A stretch of DNA of 64,000 bases from Thalassospira lucentensis (GCF_032921865.1 NZ_CP136684.1:4192501-4256500), one strand, 5' to 3'. Numbered from the stretch's first letter, positions 1 through 9,067 are shown. The notes: a model not told the origin generated them from the letters alone. Made by a program: numbers and translations.

Positions 1-2
1 CG

Positions 3-77
3 ATCCGCTTCATTGATCCCGATCAGATGATCGATGGCAATTTTGATGCTTTATATATGGTGTGTGCGGTGCAATGA
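3..77 (+). CDS. C-terminal end of a protein cut by the window start
   Basis: An open frame runs from the first bases to a TGA at 75-77 and encodes the last 24 residues of a protein, with a coherent hydrophobic/acidic composition (it ends ...DALYMVCAVQ). The other two forward frames close within about 30 bases. Too little is present to identify a family. It lies upstream of, and in the same direction as, the lipoprotein gene at 272. Confidence 0.5.
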   Translation: MRFIDPDQMIDGNFDALYMVCAVQ

Positions 78-271
78 TCGCGTGTCAGCGATAGAACCGG
101 CATCAATGCCCGGACAATGAAATTGCCATAAAACCGGACGGGATACGCAATATTGCCAATTGGCCTTTGAAAAGATGGACAAAAGGCAATATGTGAACCT
201 TTCTTTTACATAATGACCTGATTATGGGGCGAGATAACAGTGCCTGAACGGCATTAGGGGACCGAAGGAAG

Positions 272-721
272 ATGATGAGACTGCGACATTCATTTATTTG
301 TGCAGCCGCACTTGCAAGCCTTGCGCTTGCCGGGTGCTCCGGTTCGAACCTTGTTCCGAATACCGCATCAGGTGGCGGCTCCGACAGCAAGGGCGGCGGT
401 CAGCCGATCCCGTCCTTTACCCAGTTCACCGATATTCCGATGCCATCCAATTCATCCCTGGATATGGATCGCAGCATCATTTTCGGGGCATCCGATGCCT
501 GGCATGGCCGCCTCGTGATGAATTCCGGTGGCACACCCGCCCAGATGTATGACTTCTATGAACGCGAAATGCCTAATTTCGGCTGGAGCAAGGTCACCGT
601 CGTGCGTGCCGATATTTCGGTCATGGTCTATGACCGCGAAAGCCGCGTTGCGACCATCAAGCTGCAGGGCGGATCCTTTGCCGGATCGACGGTGGATATC
701 ACGGTATCGCCCAAAGGCTGA
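272..721 (+). CDS. Small secreted lipoprotein of unknown function
   Basis: A 149-residue protein with a classical lipoprotein signal: basic N-terminus (MMRLRH), a hydrophobic stretch, and the lipobox LALAGC with Cys22, so it should be lipid-anchored in the envelope. The mature part starts with a Gly/Ser-rich linker and then a compact domain of about 100 residues (FTDIPMPSNSSLDMD near 50-65, MYDFYEREMPNFGW near 92-105). That helix plus Trp pattern is seen in small alphaproteobacterial lipoproteins of unknown role. The start follows a GGAAG ribosome-binding site. A bidirectional terminator lies just downstream, so it is probably a single-gene unit. No function is assigned. Confidence 0.8.
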   Translation: MMRLRHSFICAAALASLALAGCSGSNLVPNTASGGGSDSKGGGQPIPSFTQFTDIPMPSNSSLDMDRSIIFGASDAWHGRLVMNSGGTPAQMYDFYEREMPNFGWSKVTVVRADISVMVYDRESRVATIKLQGGSFAGSTVDITVSPKG

Positions 722-751
722 TTACAGCCTGACCTGAAAAAGACCAAACAA

Positions 752-775
752 AAAGGGCGCCCGATGGCGCCCTTT
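752..775. terminator. Bidirectional intrinsic terminator between lipoprotein and upp
   Basis: A perfect hairpin with arms AAAGGGCGCC and GGCGCCCTTT around a 4-base loop. The A and T runs on both sides suit it to stop transcription from both converging genes. Confidence 0.8.
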
Positions 776-799
776 CGTATTTTGATATCGCAATATTAA

Positions 800-1450
800 T
801 CAGCGGGTGCCAAACAGACGGTCCCCGGCATCGCCAAGGCCTGGCACGATATAGGCCTTTTCATTGAGCTTCTCGTCAAGGCCCGCGGTATAGACCGGCA
901 CGTTCGGATGCGCATCATGGAAGACTTTCACCCCTTCGGGGGCTGCGACCAGCGCCATGAAACGAATGTCTTCGTCCTTAACGCCATATTTGTTCAGCGT
1001 ATCAATCGCCGCCACTGCCGAGTTGCCGGTTGCCAGCATCGGGTCAACCAGAATGAAGGTACGGCCTTCGACTTCGGGCAGCTTCACCAGATATTCGACT
1101 GGCATGTGGGTTTCGGGATCACGATACAGGCCGATATGGCCGATGCGCGCGGAGGGCATCAGTTCGATCAGGCCATCGGCCATGCCAAGACCGGCGCGCA
1201 GGATCGGCACAACGGCCAGTTTGCGGCCCTGGATCATCGGCGCCTTCATCGGGCAGATCGGGGTGACGATGTCTTCATAGCTGACCGGCAATTCGCGGGT
1301 GATCTCGTAGCCCATCAGCAGCGCAATTTCCTTCAGCAGCTGGCGGAAGGTCTTGGTCGAGGTATCGACCTTGCGCATATGCGTCAGTTTGTGCTGGATC
1401 AGCGGGTGATCGAGAATATGAAGATTGGGAAAATCGTTCTGTGTGGTCAT
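800..1450 (-). CDS. upp: Uracil phosphoribosyltransferase
   Basis: A 216-residue cytoplasmic salvage enzyme that makes UMP from uracil and PRPP. The PRPP-binding loop is clear at about residues 136-142 (DPMLATG), together with the LRAGLGM segment near 85-91 and the C-terminal uracil-binding segment [10 protein letters not shown]. Length matches the family (about 208-216). I chose the ATG giving MTTQNDF; an upstream in-frame TTG would add nine residues with no family support. It converges with the lipoprotein gene through a shared terminator and appears monocistronic. Together with pyrC at 49.5 kb it covers salvage and de novo pyrimidine steps, but the two are unlinked. Confidence 0.96.
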   Translation of the reverse strand: MTTQNDFPNLHILDHPLIQHKLTHMRKVDTSTKTFRQLLKEIALLMGYEITRELPVSYEDIVTPICPMKAPMIQGRKLAVVPILRAGLGMADGLIELMPSARIGHIGLYRDPETHMPVEYLVKLPEVEGRTFILVDPMLATGNSAVAAIDTLNKYGVKDEDIRFMALVAAPEGVKVFHDAHPNVPVYTAGLDEKLNEKAYIVPGLGDAGDRLFGTR

Positions 1451-1612
1451 GTTTCTGCCAACCATCCTGATGTGCAAAGCGGCCCGCGTGGCACGTCACG
1501 GCTTTGCTTTCCGAAAAACTCTGGCGTACCGCCTAAAGCCTTTGCCCTGTGAAGGCAAGTAGAATGCCGCAAAGACGGCGCAAAAACAAACCCGTTCATC
1601 AGAAAACGGAAA

Positions 1613-1639
1613 GGGCCGATGCAGCATCTGCACCGGCCC
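1613..1639 (-). terminator. Probable terminator after the SPOR-domain gene
   Basis: A long hairpin, GGGCCGATGCA pairing with TGCACCGGCCC (one G-T-type mismatch), followed on the minus strand by TTTCCGTTTTC. It lies about 80 bases beyond the stop of the SPOR-domain gene. The T tract is interrupted, so strength is uncertain. Confidence 0.5.
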
Positions 1640-1718
1640 CGGTATCGTATCTTGCGACACTATATATATGTGTCAGTTGACTTCGCGATCATTGGGTTCG
1701 GCCCGGACCGGGAAACCT

Positions 1719-2747
1719 TCAAGATTTCTGGTCCTTTTTGACCGCAACCGCCTTGTCGCGTGCTTCCTTCATGGTCGTGTATCTGCCAACCCGGACATAA
1801 TACCAGGTGGCATCACCTTCCGGACCACGGGCAACAACCGCAACCTCAAGGCCAAGCTTGCGCAGTTCCTCGGCGCGCTGGCTGGCATTTTCATGCACCT
1901 TGAAGGCACCGACCTGAACCGAAAATGGTGCCGCCGCCCCCGAAGAGGCTGCTTTCGCGGTAGATGTCGCAGCTGGTTCGGGCTTTTCCGGAACGGCCGC
2001 GGTTTCAGCCGGGGCCGCCGGGGCCTCTGTCGCGGGCGGTGCGGTTTCGGCCGCGTCCGATGACTTGATTTCCGGTGCCTGCAATTTGCGCGGGGCATTT
2101 GCCGTCTGCTCGGCACGGGCCGCGGCCTTTTCGGCGTCACTCATTTCCGGGGCAGCCGGGGCTGCCGGCGTCGTGGTATCGCTTTCGGCATCTCCCGTAT
2201 CCTCGGCGGCCGATGCATCACCATTTTCCGTGGCATCAGAAGAACCATCGCCCTCAAGGGCCGCACTGCGTTCGGCGATCAGGTCACCGACCGGATCATC
2301 TGTTACCGGGGCTGCCGGGGCAGACGGTGTTGCAGATGGCGTTGCCGTCCCCGATGCACCGCCCGGAATATTGCCGGTCGTTCCAGTCTCGGGCAAGGCT
2401 GTCGATCCCGCCGGTTCTTCCGGCAGGGTTGCAAGAATTTCCGCCTGTCCGGCCGGTTTTTCATTGGCTGCCATCTGTTCGTCAGGGTCCATGAACAGCC
2501 CTGCGCCGACCAGCATGCCGACAAAGAACAAGACCAGACCGAGCATGCCGGCACCGGTTGCGAGACCCAGTAAGGTTTTGCGATCCATTTCTGCTATCCG
2601 CCCATTTTGTGACTGTCGATGACGCCCGCCGTCCTCGCCATGGCCATTGCGGCCATAAATAAACGCCGGTAAGGGCGCGTCTTTCTGCGGTTCCGGTTTC
2701 GGGTCCGCATGCAAATCGGTGCGGTTGTTTTCGTCTTCGCCAGCCAT
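1719..2747 (-). CDS. SPOR-domain membrane protein (cell-division/peptidoglycan associated)
   Basis: A 342-residue single-pass protein. A cytoplasmic N-terminus of about 55 residues leads into one membrane segment (LLGLATGAGMLGLVLFFVG, near 59-80). A long low-complexity Ala/Pro/Glu/Thr linker of about 170 residues follows, then a C-terminal SPOR domain near 268-340 (FSVQVGAFKVHENA ... WYYVRVGRYTTMKEA). SPOR domains bind denuded peptidoglycan at division septa, so a role in the divisome is likely. An alternative start at the internal Met (MDRKTLLG, residue 54) would leave a short cytoplasmic tail typical of DedD-like proteins; I kept the longer frame, with moderate certainty on the start. Upstream lies the candidate sRNA region. 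Confidence 0.85.
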   Translation of the reverse strand: MAGEDENNRTDLHADPKPEPQKDAPLPAFIYGRNGHGEDGGRHRQSQNGRIAEMDRKTLLGLATGAGMLGLVLFFVGMLVGAGLFMDPDEQMAANEKPAGQAEILATLPEEPAGSTALPETGTTGNIPGGASGTATPSATPSAPAAPVTDDPVGDLIAERSAALEGDGSSDATENGDASAAEDTGDAESDTTTPAAPAAPEMSDAEKAAARAEQTANAPRKLQAPEIKSSDAAETAPPATEAPAAPAETAAVPEKPEPAATSTAKAASSGAAAPFSVQVGAFKVHENASQRAEELRKLGLEVAVVARGPEGDATWYYVRVGRYTTMKEARDKAVAVKKDQKS

Positions 2748-2965
2748 TTTTTGCCGGTCCTTTACGACTGATTACCTGTAAATATCGTGGGCATCCGTCA
2801 TGGTGATGTCACACCATCACGGGCTACCCTGCTTCTTTTAGGGCACAGGCCGTTTATAAAACGCTAAAAACATGCGTGCCTGTCGCGCCTCGATATGCAG
2901 ATTGCGGATGTCATGAAACTTTGGCGATTTCAAAGCACGGATGTCACAAACCCGGCATGCAGGAC

Positions 2966-3143
2966 AAAAAAAGGGAGGCTGGTATATAGCCCGGAATTGT
3001 CCCGCACAATTTCCGGATACCAGCCCCCTCGAGTGAGAGAGATCGACCTTCGGGGAGAGAGAGTCCCGAAGAACAGTGATCATCAGGTACGCCATGTGAG
3101 CCTGATGACCCGTCGCAAACGACGTTGCCGTCTGCATTTGACA
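2966..3143 (-). ncRNA. Candidate iron-regulated trans-acting small RNA (new)
   Basis: On the minus strand the stretch folds into four successive local hairpins. These are CGTCG/CGACG (3111-3124), CATCAGG/CCTGATG (3081-3107), CTTCGGG/CCCGAAG (3048-3071) with a loop reading ACTCTCTCT, and a long GGCTGG-based terminator hairpin (2977-3025) followed by seven Ts (2966-2972). A second CT-rich single-stranded stretch (GATCTCTCTCAC) lies between the third hairpin and the terminator. A promoter with 17-base spacing sits just upstream (3150-3178) and predicts a transcript of about 178 nt. CU-rich exposed loops in front of an intrinsic terminator are typical of alphaproteobacterial sRNAs that pair with Shine-Dalgarno regions. 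No coding frame here looks real. Expression and family membership cannot be judged from sequence alone. Confidence 0.65.
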
Positions 3144-3149
3144 AACACA

Positions 3150-3178
3150 GTCATAGAGCATCAAAAAACTAATTGCAA
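3150..3178 (-). promoter_or_regulatory. Sigma-70-type promoter of the candidate sRNA
   Basis: On the minus strand, -35 TTGCAA (3173-3178) and -10 TATGAC (3150-3155) are separated by exactly 17 bases. This places the start of transcription near 3143, directly before the first hairpin. Confidence 0.55.
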
Positions 3179-3202
3179 ACGATTATCACACACATTCGCA
3201 AA
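3173..3202. promoter_or_regulatory. Fur-like box overlapping the sRNA promoter
   Basis: The plus strand reads TTGCAAACGATTATCA followed by CACACATTCGCAAA. It combines an AT-rich GATAAT-type half-site with the TTGCGAATG word (minus strand) that also occurs at 34834-34850 and 47389-47406. It covers the -35 hexamer of the sRNA promoter, the position expected of a repressor site. Assignment to Fur rather than another iron regulator is inference. Confidence 0.45.
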
Positions 3203-3437
3203 TTTTTTTGTGTTTTTTCAATAGCCCCTGAAAATCATGGGGATTTTCAAACCCTCATGGCGGTTTCAATCCCATATATAAAATACTGTATACCGCGAAA
3301 AACATGGGCTTGGCGGCAACAGCGCTATTGTGTTTGCTCCCAAGCTCTGTTTGGATCAGTGCAATTGCCCTTAAAGAGGCTAACCGGGGAACGAAGCACC
3401 AAAAGAACCATAAAAAACTGGCTCTGGAGTGTAATGA
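3203..3437. other. Gene-free leader region before the chemoreceptor
   Basis: No gene is seen. A small inverted repeat TGAAAATC/GATTTTCA lies at 3229-3249, and AT-rich stretches with TATATA-like words near 3275-3295 may hold the chemoreceptor promoter. Confidence 0.4.
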
Positions 3438-5723
3438 ATGACGGGAGATAAAGCCGCGAAGACGGCTATTGCAGGGGGTGCCACGGGCCTCCTGACGTTA
3501 CGGCGTATTCTGCTCGTAACAGGTTTGCTTTTATCGGGTGCAGTCACATGGATGTTGCTGTGGACCGGGGATACCTATCGAAACTTTGCCGTCGAGACGC
3601 TGAACAATTCGGTCGGCGGCACAGTAAATTTCTTTGTCCGTTCACGCGTCGCACAGGATTACGCAGACAAGGTCACGCCGATTGTCAATGAATGGTCGCG
3701 CCTTGGCAGTCTGGTCAAAAGCTATCAGGATAACGATCAGGCCCGCATGAAGGCCGAACTTAACATCCTTTCCAATGCCAGCCAGGTCGTTCAGGGCGAA
3801 CTGGTTCTGGTCGAAACCATCGCCTATGACGCCGATTTCAACCAGCTTGCGACCTCGGATGCCAATCTGGGTGCCAGTGTGACCGATGACCCGGCGGTCA
3901 TGGATTACCTTAAAACACGCGACAAGGCCGATGCCCGCAAACCGGTGACCTATATGTGGGCAACCCCAACCGGCAAACCGGTTTTCAGCACCATTGTTCC
4001 GGTTGGCGGTTTTCGCGCCGTCGGCTTTATGGAAGTCATCACCGATCCGCTGCCGACCCTGGCCGGGATCGGCAAGGTCCTGGGCGGCAATTTCCGCATT
4101 CTGGGCAGCGACGGCAATGTGCTGTTTGAAAGCCTTGAAGACGGGGATGCCAGCGAAGGCGGCGAAGCCCTGGCCCCAACGGCCGATAGCGATGCCCCGG
4201 CAGAGGCAGAAGCAAAACCGGTCGAAACAGCGGGCGGCACCCATCGTGCCACCGTCGATATTTCGGTTGGAAACGGCCGGGGCGGTGTCTGGGCGACCGC
4301 CACGTTTGACCGCGACATTACCGACTTCTATTCCCAGACCGACGATCTTCGAACGCTGTCGATCGAAATTCTTGTGGCCGTTCTTCTGGTCGGCTGGATC
4401 GCTGGCTGGATATTGCTTCGGACCACGGTATTTCGCAATCTGCGCGCCTTTGCCGGGGCGATGACATCGATCTCGAACGGGGACACCAATGTCCGTCTGC
4501 CCCGTGTCGGGTCCGATGAAATCGGTGAAATGCGCAAGGCCCTTGTCGGCCTGCGTGAAGCTGTGCGTCAGGCGATGATCCTGCAAAACATGGTCGAAAA
4601 CACCCCGACCATGACGGCCCTGATCACGCCTGAAGGCGAACTGACATATCTTAATGCCAGTGCGCAAACCTATGTCGGTGGTGATGCCAGATCGGTTTCG
4701 GGCGATTTCCTCAAGGTCGGTGCGGAATTCCAGAAACGGCTTTCCAATCCGGCCAACCTGCCCTTTACCGAGGTGGTCCAGACCGAACGCGATCACCTTG
4801 AACTTCTGGCAGCCCCGGTGCGCGACAAGGACAATGTCCTTCTGGGCACCATGCTGGCCTGGAACGTGGTGACCGAACGCGAAGAAAGCCGCATCGCGGT
4901 TACCGAAATGATGGCCGAGGTCGCCCGCGTTGCGCAATCGGTCACCGAACAGTCCGAAGGGCTTCTTGGCCTTGCCCGTGATCTGACCAGCCAGTCGGAA
5001 AACACGGTCGATCAGTCGGGCAGCGCGCTTGACGTCTCGCGCGAGGCGGCAAGCAACACCCAGAACGTCGCCACCGCGGTCGAGGAACTGTCATCCTCCA
5101 TCGCGGAAATCAACCGTCAGGCAACAGAGGCCGCAGACGTGACCAACCGGGCACGCACCGAGGCCGAAGAAAGCCAGCGCAATATCGTCTCGCTTGAGAA
5201 GGCAAGCTCGGAAATCGGATCGATCATTGATCTGATCAACGATATCGCGCATCGCACCAAGCTTCTGTCGCTAAACGCGACCATCGAAGCCGAACGTGCG
5301 GGCGAACTGGGGCGCGGCTTTGCCGTTGTCGCAAACGAGGTCAAATCGCTTGCCGATCAGACCGCGAGTGCGACCGGCCAGATCGGCGATCTGACTACTG
5401 CAATCCAGCAGGAAGTCCAGAAAGCCGCCCATTCCATCAGCACGGTGGGCGACGTTATTCATCAGGTCAACGACATCCAGTCGACCATCACCCATTCGGT
5501 GGATGAACAGCGCCGTGCCACCAGCGAGATTTCGGAAAACGTGCAGCGCATTGCATCGGGGGCCGGATCGATGGATCAGATGATCCGGTTTGTGAATGAC
5601 GGTGCGCAAAGCACGGGCCGCTCGGCCCATGACCTCAACACCGCCAGCCGCGAACTTTCCGACATGGCGCGCAATCTTTCCGAACGTATGAAGGAATTCA
5701 GCGAACGGATGAAACTGACCTGA
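3438..5723 (+). CDS. Methyl-accepting chemotaxis protein with Cache, HAMP and PAS domains
   Basis: A 761-residue transmembrane chemoreceptor. The first membrane helix is near residues 23-42, followed by a large periplasmic region of about 260 residues resembling a double-Cache ligand-binding domain, with an acidic Ala/Glu-rich insert near 237-270. The second membrane helix ([17 protein letters not shown]) is near 308-326, then HAMP (about 330-385), a cytoplasmic PAS domain (about 390-495), and the MCP coiled coil. The hairpin tip is near 605-640 ([14 protein letters not shown], then [15 protein letters not shown]). It would signal through CheA/CheW to the flagellar motor; the ligand is unknown. 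Having both a periplasmic sensor and a PAS domain suggests integration of external and internal cues. No che genes are nearby. The ribosome-binding site is TGGAG. Confidence 0.93.
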   Translation: MTGDKAAKTAIAGGATGLLTLRRILLVTGLLLSGAVTWMLLWTGDTYRNFAVETLNNSVGGTVNFFVRSRVAQDYADKVTPIVNEWSRLGSLVKSYQDNDQARMKAELNILSNASQVVQGELVLVETIAYDADFNQLATSDANLGASVTDDPAVMDYLKTRDKADARKPVTYMWATPTGKPVFSTIVPVGGFRAVGFMEVITDPLPTLAGIGKVLGGNFRILGSDGNVLFESLEDGDASEGGEALAPTADSDAPAEAEAKPVETAGGTHRATVDISVGNGRGGVWATATFDRDITDFYSQTDDLRTLSIEILVAVLLVGWIAGWILLRTTVFRNLRAFAGAMTSISNGDTNVRLPRVGSDEIGEMRKALVGLREAVRQAMILQNMVENTPTMTALITPEGELTYLNASAQTYVGGDARSVSGDFLKVGAEFQKRLSNPANLPFTEVVQTERDHLELLAAPVRDKDNVLLGTMLAWNVVTEREESRIAVTEMMAEVARVAQSVTEQSEGLLGLARDLTSQSENTVDQSGSALDVSREAASNTQNVATAVEELSSSIAEINRQATEAADVTNRARTEAEESQRNIVSLEKASSEIGSIIDLINDIAHRTKLLSLNATIEAERAGELGRGFAVVANEVKSLADQTASATGQIGDLTTAIQQEVQKAAHSISTVGDVIHQVNDIQSTITHSVDEQRRATSEISENVQRIASGAGSMDQMIRFVNDGAQSTGRSAHDLNTASRELSDMARNLSERMKEFSERMKLT

Positions 5724-5753
5724 TCAAAGCCTCGTTCAAACAGGCGACGACAC

Positions 5754-5786
5754 AAAAAGGCGGCACATTACGTGCCGCCTTTTTTC
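5754..5786. terminator. Terminator A (near-identical to one at 13403)
   Basis: AAAAAGGCGGCAC and GTGCCGCCTTTTTT flank a 5-base loop, giving a strong intrinsic terminator usable from both directions between the converging chemoreceptor and hydroxyacid dehydrogenase genes. Outside four loop bases its core matches the terminator at 13403-13434. Confidence 0.9.
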
Positions 5787-5823
5787 ATTTGCATCAATCG
5801 GTTTTGCCGCACCACCTGCCCCA

Positions 5824-6972
5824 TCAGGCAATGGCGTTTTCTTTGAAATCTTCCACACGGCCAATACCGGCAAAGATCAGGTTGCTTTGCATTTCATCAA
5901 GAAGCATCGCAAGGACATCTATCGCCCCCTGCTCTCCGCCAGCGGCAAGGCCATAAAGCGGCAACCGGCCAATCAGAACCGAACGGCTGCCCAGCGCCAG
6001 ATATTTAAGAACGTCACTGCCGCGACGAACGCCACTATCGGCCATAATTTCAAGCCTGCCACCGACTTTGGCCACAATTTCCGGAAGAACCGTCGCCGGT
6101 GCTGGCGCAAGATCAAAGTTCCGCCCGCCATGCGCCGACACCACAATGCCATCGGCACCGATCTGGGCGGCACGTTCGGCATCAACCGTCGACAATATGC
6201 CTTTAAGGACAAGCCGCCCCTGCCAGCGATCCCGGATTTCCGCAATGTCATCCCAGCGGAGCGTCTTTTCGATTTTGACATCGTCCGCCACCGTTTGGCT
6301 GGTAATCGCAGTTTGGTATTCAGGTGGGTAATGCGCATAGCTCGGCATGCCCGTCGTCGTCAGATACCGCAACATGACCGAACATAACCAGCCCGGATGA
6401 CGCAGCACATCGGAAATGCCACGCACGGTTGGGACAAAGGGAATGGCAAATCCGTTACGCTGGTTATAGTCACGCTTGGGCCCCTGCGGCGTATCAACCG
6501 TCACAATCAGGGTTTCCGCATTGCAGCCCTGTGCCCGATCCAGCAAACTCCACGTCAAGGCCCGGTTCTGCCAGACATAAAGCTGAAGCCACAATTCCGC
6601 ATCGGGCGCCCCTTTGCGAATGTCTTCGATCGTCATCACGGACTGGGTCGAAACACAGAAAGGTATGCCGAACGTTCCGGCTGCCCGGGCAAGCTTCGCC
6701 TCCCCGTCATGCGACACCAGACCGGCCAAAGCTGTCGGCGCAATGATCAGCGGGCAGGAATATCGGCGATCAAACAGCAAAACCGACAGGTCCACATTGT
6801 CATGCCCCGCCAGAACAGCCTGTTGCAATTTAATACGGTCAAGGGATTGGCGGATATCGGCCATGGCCAGTTCGGCCTCGGTCCCGCGATCGATATATTC
6901 AAACAGCCCTTTGGGAAGCCGTTTGCGCGCTACCGCACGATAATCGTCACCATTCAATAACCCTGCTACCAT
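5824..6972 (-). CDS. FMN-dependent alpha-hydroxyacid dehydrogenase (L-lactate/glycolate oxidase family)
   Basis: A 382-residue TIM-barrel flavoenzyme of the lactate dehydrogenase LldD / glycolate oxidase / mandelate dehydrogenase family, which oxidises an L-2-hydroxyacid to a 2-oxoacid. The N-terminus has the YIDRGTEAE segment (family YxxxGAxxE), the substrate- and FMN-binding Arg region RAAGTFGIPF, and the catalytic His in SAHGGRNFD near residue 283. That site is usually SNHGGRQLD, so two neighbouring positions differ. The C-terminal FMN phosphate site DSGVRRGSDVLKYL ... GRLPLYGLA is intact. The start overlaps the regulator's end region with a 4-base gap, so both form one operon divergent from the TRAP genes. 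Lactate is a possible substrate, but the aldolase nearby suggests a larger hydroxyacid. Confidence 0.9.
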   Translation of the reverse strand: MVAGLLNGDDYRAVARKRLPKGLFEYIDRGTEAELAMADIRQSLDRIKLQQAVLAGHDNVDLSVLLFDRRYSCPLIIAPTALAGLVSHDGEAKLARAAGTFGIPFCVSTQSVMTIEDIRKGAPDAELWLQLYVWQNRALTWSLLDRAQGCNAETLIVTVDTPQGPKRDYNQRNGFAIPFVPTVRGISDVLRHPGWLCSVMLRYLTTTGMPSYAHYPPEYQTAITSQTVADDVKIEKTLRWDDIAEIRDRWQGRLVLKGILSTVDAERAAQIGADGIVVSAHGGRNFDLAPAPATVLPEIVAKVGGRLEIMADSGVRRGSDVLKYLALGSRSVLIGRLPLYGLAAGGEQGAIDVLAMLLDEMQSNLIFAGIGRVEDFKENAIA

Positions 6973-6976
6973 GCGA

Positions 6977-7594
6977 TCAACTCGTCAGAACCCACAGGAC
7001 AACCGCTTCTTCCGGGCCACTTCGGGTCCAGACATGCTCTGCACTGGCGTCGTAATACATCGAATCGCCTTCGTGAAGCTCCAGCGGTTCATAGATTTTG
7101 CTGTGCACGATGACCGTTCCGCTCAGCACGGTCATGAAAATCTCGGCATCCGTCTTGGGCCAGACATCGTATTCCTCGACATCTCTGGCAACGACACGGG
7201 TTTTGATCGGCGTCATGCGCTTGTTTTTCAGATCAGAACACAGAAGCTTGTTATCGCAGCTTCCCGAAAGGTGGGGTTTACCTTCGTTCGCGCGTGTAAC
7301 ACTTCGACGTCCCAACAGGGATGGCTGTTCATCCGGATCAGCCAGAAGGCTGATGACATCCATACCAAAACCCCTCGCGATCCGCTGGATCGTCGAGATG
7401 GTCGGCGACAGTTCGCTACGTTCAATCTTTGAGAAAGCGGATGCCGAAATCCCCGAAGCCTTGCTGGCATCCTGTAATGTCCAGTTGCGCGCCTTGCGCA
7501 ATTGATGCAATCGCGGACCAAACGCATCAGGCCTGTCACCCGATGAACTCGTCTGTCGGCGGTTGGACTGGAAATCTTCCAGATCGACGTTCAT
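6977..7594 (-). CDS. XRE-family regulator with C-terminal cupin sensor
   Basis: A 205-residue cytoplasmic transcription regulator. The N-terminal helix-turn-helix (about 23-78: LHQLRKARNWTLQDASKASG, then ISASAFSKIERSELSPT) is of the lambda-Cro/XRE type. The C-terminal half (about 125-205) is a small cupin barrel (EPLELHEGDSMYYDA) that in this family binds a small-molecule effector. I chose the ATG at 7594 (MNVDLED), preceded by AAGGGG; an upstream in-frame start would add 27 residues. It lies four bases before the hydroxyacid dehydrogenase gene in one operon and is divergent from the TRAP operon, so it very likely controls both by sensing the transported substrate or a derivative. Confidence 0.9.
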   Translation of the reverse strand: MNVDLEDFQSNRRQTSSSGDRPDAFGPRLHQLRKARNWTLQDASKASGISASAFSKIERSELSPTISTIQRIARGFGMDVISLLADPDEQPSLLGRRSVTRANEGKPHLSGSCDNKLLCSDLKNKRMTPIKTRVVARDVEEYDVWPKTDAEIFMTVLSGTVIVHSKIYEPLELHEGDSMYYDASAEHVWTRSGPEEAVVLWVLTS

Positions 7595-8000
7595 GCCTTG
7601 ATATTCCCCTTGTTCATAATCAATGCCCTTTCGTGTCAGAAGCAGCTGCCTGTTGAACAACCGAAGCCTGAACACCCCCTTCGCTTTTTACAGCATCAGT
7701 AGCATATACCATATCGGAAAATATGCCACATTTGACAAAAAATATACTATAGGAAATTTTTTGTCGTATTTTATTGACTTCGATCGTATCGGATATATTC
7801 TGATTTGACCGGATGCATCCGAACCACGCGAAAACTCTCGCCCAAACTTCGCTGCACAACCTTTCGCGATGCATCCGGTACTAAACCGGCTTTGCGACAA
7901 TGAAGAAATTCAGCGCAACTGACCAAAAATCTTATCAGGGAATACCAGGCCGACACCGAAGTACCATTGCTCTGTGCGCTACCTGGTATAAGGAGAAAAA
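7595..8000. promoter_or_regulatory. Divergent control region of the hydroxyacid module
   Basis: An AT-rich 406-base region between the regulator operon and the TRAP operon. It contains a perfect inverted repeat GACAAAAAAT/ATTTTTTGTC (7734-7743 and 7756-7765), an inverted repeat GCATAT/ATATGC (7702-7707, 7721-7726), and a 12-base palindrome CGGATGCATCCG (7810-7821). GATGCATCCG from that palindrome recurs at 7869-7878. There is also a direct repeat of TATCGGA followed by AT-rich DNA near 7713 and 7787. These are candidate operators for the XRE-cupin regulator; which one is used cannot be told by eye. Confidence 0.5.
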
Positions 8001-9035
8001 ATGACCATCACTCGAAAGCTTCGGCATGTCACCCTCGCCGCCACCGTTGGCCTGAGTGCATTATTTTCCATGTCTGCGCATGCACAAACCATCGTCAAAT
8101 TCGCCCATGTAGACGGCGAAGGCGACTTGCTTGAAAATCCCTATTGGGCCTTTACCGAAGTTTTTGACAACGTCCTTCAGACCCAGTCCGGCGGCCGTTT
8201 CAAACTTGAAGTTTATCCGAACGGCCAGCTTGGCGATCTTGAATCCCTTGCCGAACAGAATGCCATCGGTCTGGTTGACATGGTTGGCGGTCTTAATGCC
8301 GGGCACCTCGCCGCGTACTATCCGCCCGCACAGATCCTTGAAATGCCCTATACCTTCCCGACCACCGAAGTCGCGCGCAAGGTTCTGAACGAGGGCCCGT
8401 TTGGTAAAAAACTCTCGGACATGATTGCCGAAGGCAGCGGTGTGCGCGTGCTGAGCTATCTGACCGGCGCATTCCGCAACTTCTCGAACTCGGTCCGTCC
8501 GATCCACACCCCCGAAGACATGAAGGGCCTGAAAATCCGGACCCAGACCGTCCCGCTGCATATGGAAATGGTCAAGGCACTGGGTGCCTCCCCGACCCCG
8601 ATCGCATGGGCCGAACTTTATAGCGCCCTGCAGACCGGCGTTGTCGATGGTCAGGAAAACGCGCCTTACACCATGCTTCTGACCAATCTTCAGGAAGTCC
8701 AGAAGTACTACACGCTTGATCACCACCTGATCAACATGCCGCTCATCACCATTAATGATGACTTCTATCAGGGGCTAAGCGACGAAGACAAAGCGATCTT
8801 CGACAATGCGGCCGCCAAGGCAACCTTTGCGATGCTGGGCATTATCGAAGCCAAGGAATCACAGGACCTCAAGGTCATTCGTGACGCTGGCGTCGAGATT
8901 TATCAGCCGACCCCGGAAGAGTTCCAGAAATTCGTCGATGCCACCAAACAGCCGATCCGTGCTTTCATGGAAGAAAAGGTTGGGGCTGAATTGATCGACG
9001 AACTCGAATCTGCGGTCAAAGAAGCACAGAAATAA
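8001..9035 (+). CDS. TRAP transporter substrate-binding protein (DctP family)
   Basis: A 344-residue periplasmic binding protein with a Sec signal peptide ending SMSAHA near residue 28. The family pattern is complete: VKFAHVDGEGDLLENP at the start of the mature protein, the hinge and ligand Arg region MKGLKIRTQTVPLHMEMVKA near 173-192, and AWAELYSALQTGVVDGQENA near 201-221. It captures a carboxylate, probably a hydroxy or oxo acid, and delivers it to the DctQM membrane unit encoded next. The start has a strong AAGGAG ribosome-binding site. It is the first gene of the TRAP-aldolase-oxidase operon. A strong hairpin after the stop may lower expression of the distal genes relative to this protein, as is usual for binding-protein genes. 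Confidence 0.95.
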   Translation: MTITRKLRHVTLAATVGLSALFSMSAHAQTIVKFAHVDGEGDLLENPYWAFTEVFDNVLQTQSGGRFKLEVYPNGQLGDLESLAEQNAIGLVDMVGGLNAGHLAAYYPPAQILEMPYTFPTTEVARKVLNEGPFGKKLSDMIAEGSGVRVLSYLTGAFRNFSNSVRPIHTPEDMKGLKIRTQTVPLHMEMVKALGASPTPIAWAELYSALQTGVVDGQENAPYTMLLTNLQEVQKYYTLDHHLINMPLITINDDFYQGLSDEDKAIFDNAAAKATFAMLGIIEAKESQDLKVIRDAGVEIYQPTPEEFQKFVDATKQPIRAFMEEKVGAELIDELESAVKEAQK

Positions 9036-9044
9036 TATGTCAGA

Positions 9045-9067
9045 ACCCGGCTGTTTTTCAGCCGGGT
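9045..9067 (+). terminator. Attenuator-like hairpin between dctP and dctQ
   Basis: ACCCGGCTG/CAGCCGGGT with a TTTTT loop and only a weak downstream T tract. It is likely a partial terminator or an mRNA-stabilising stem that raises the binding protein relative to the permeases. Confidence 0.55.

Noticed and set aside
2838..3224. Short open frames overlapping the sRNA region on both strands
   Set aside because: The RNA hairpins and terminator explain the sequence better; translations have unlikely composition and no good ribosome-binding sites.
3642..4937. Minus-strand frame opposite the chemoreceptor (431 codons)
   Set aside because: Low-complexity His/Gly-rich translation typical of an antisense frame; no ribosome-binding site.
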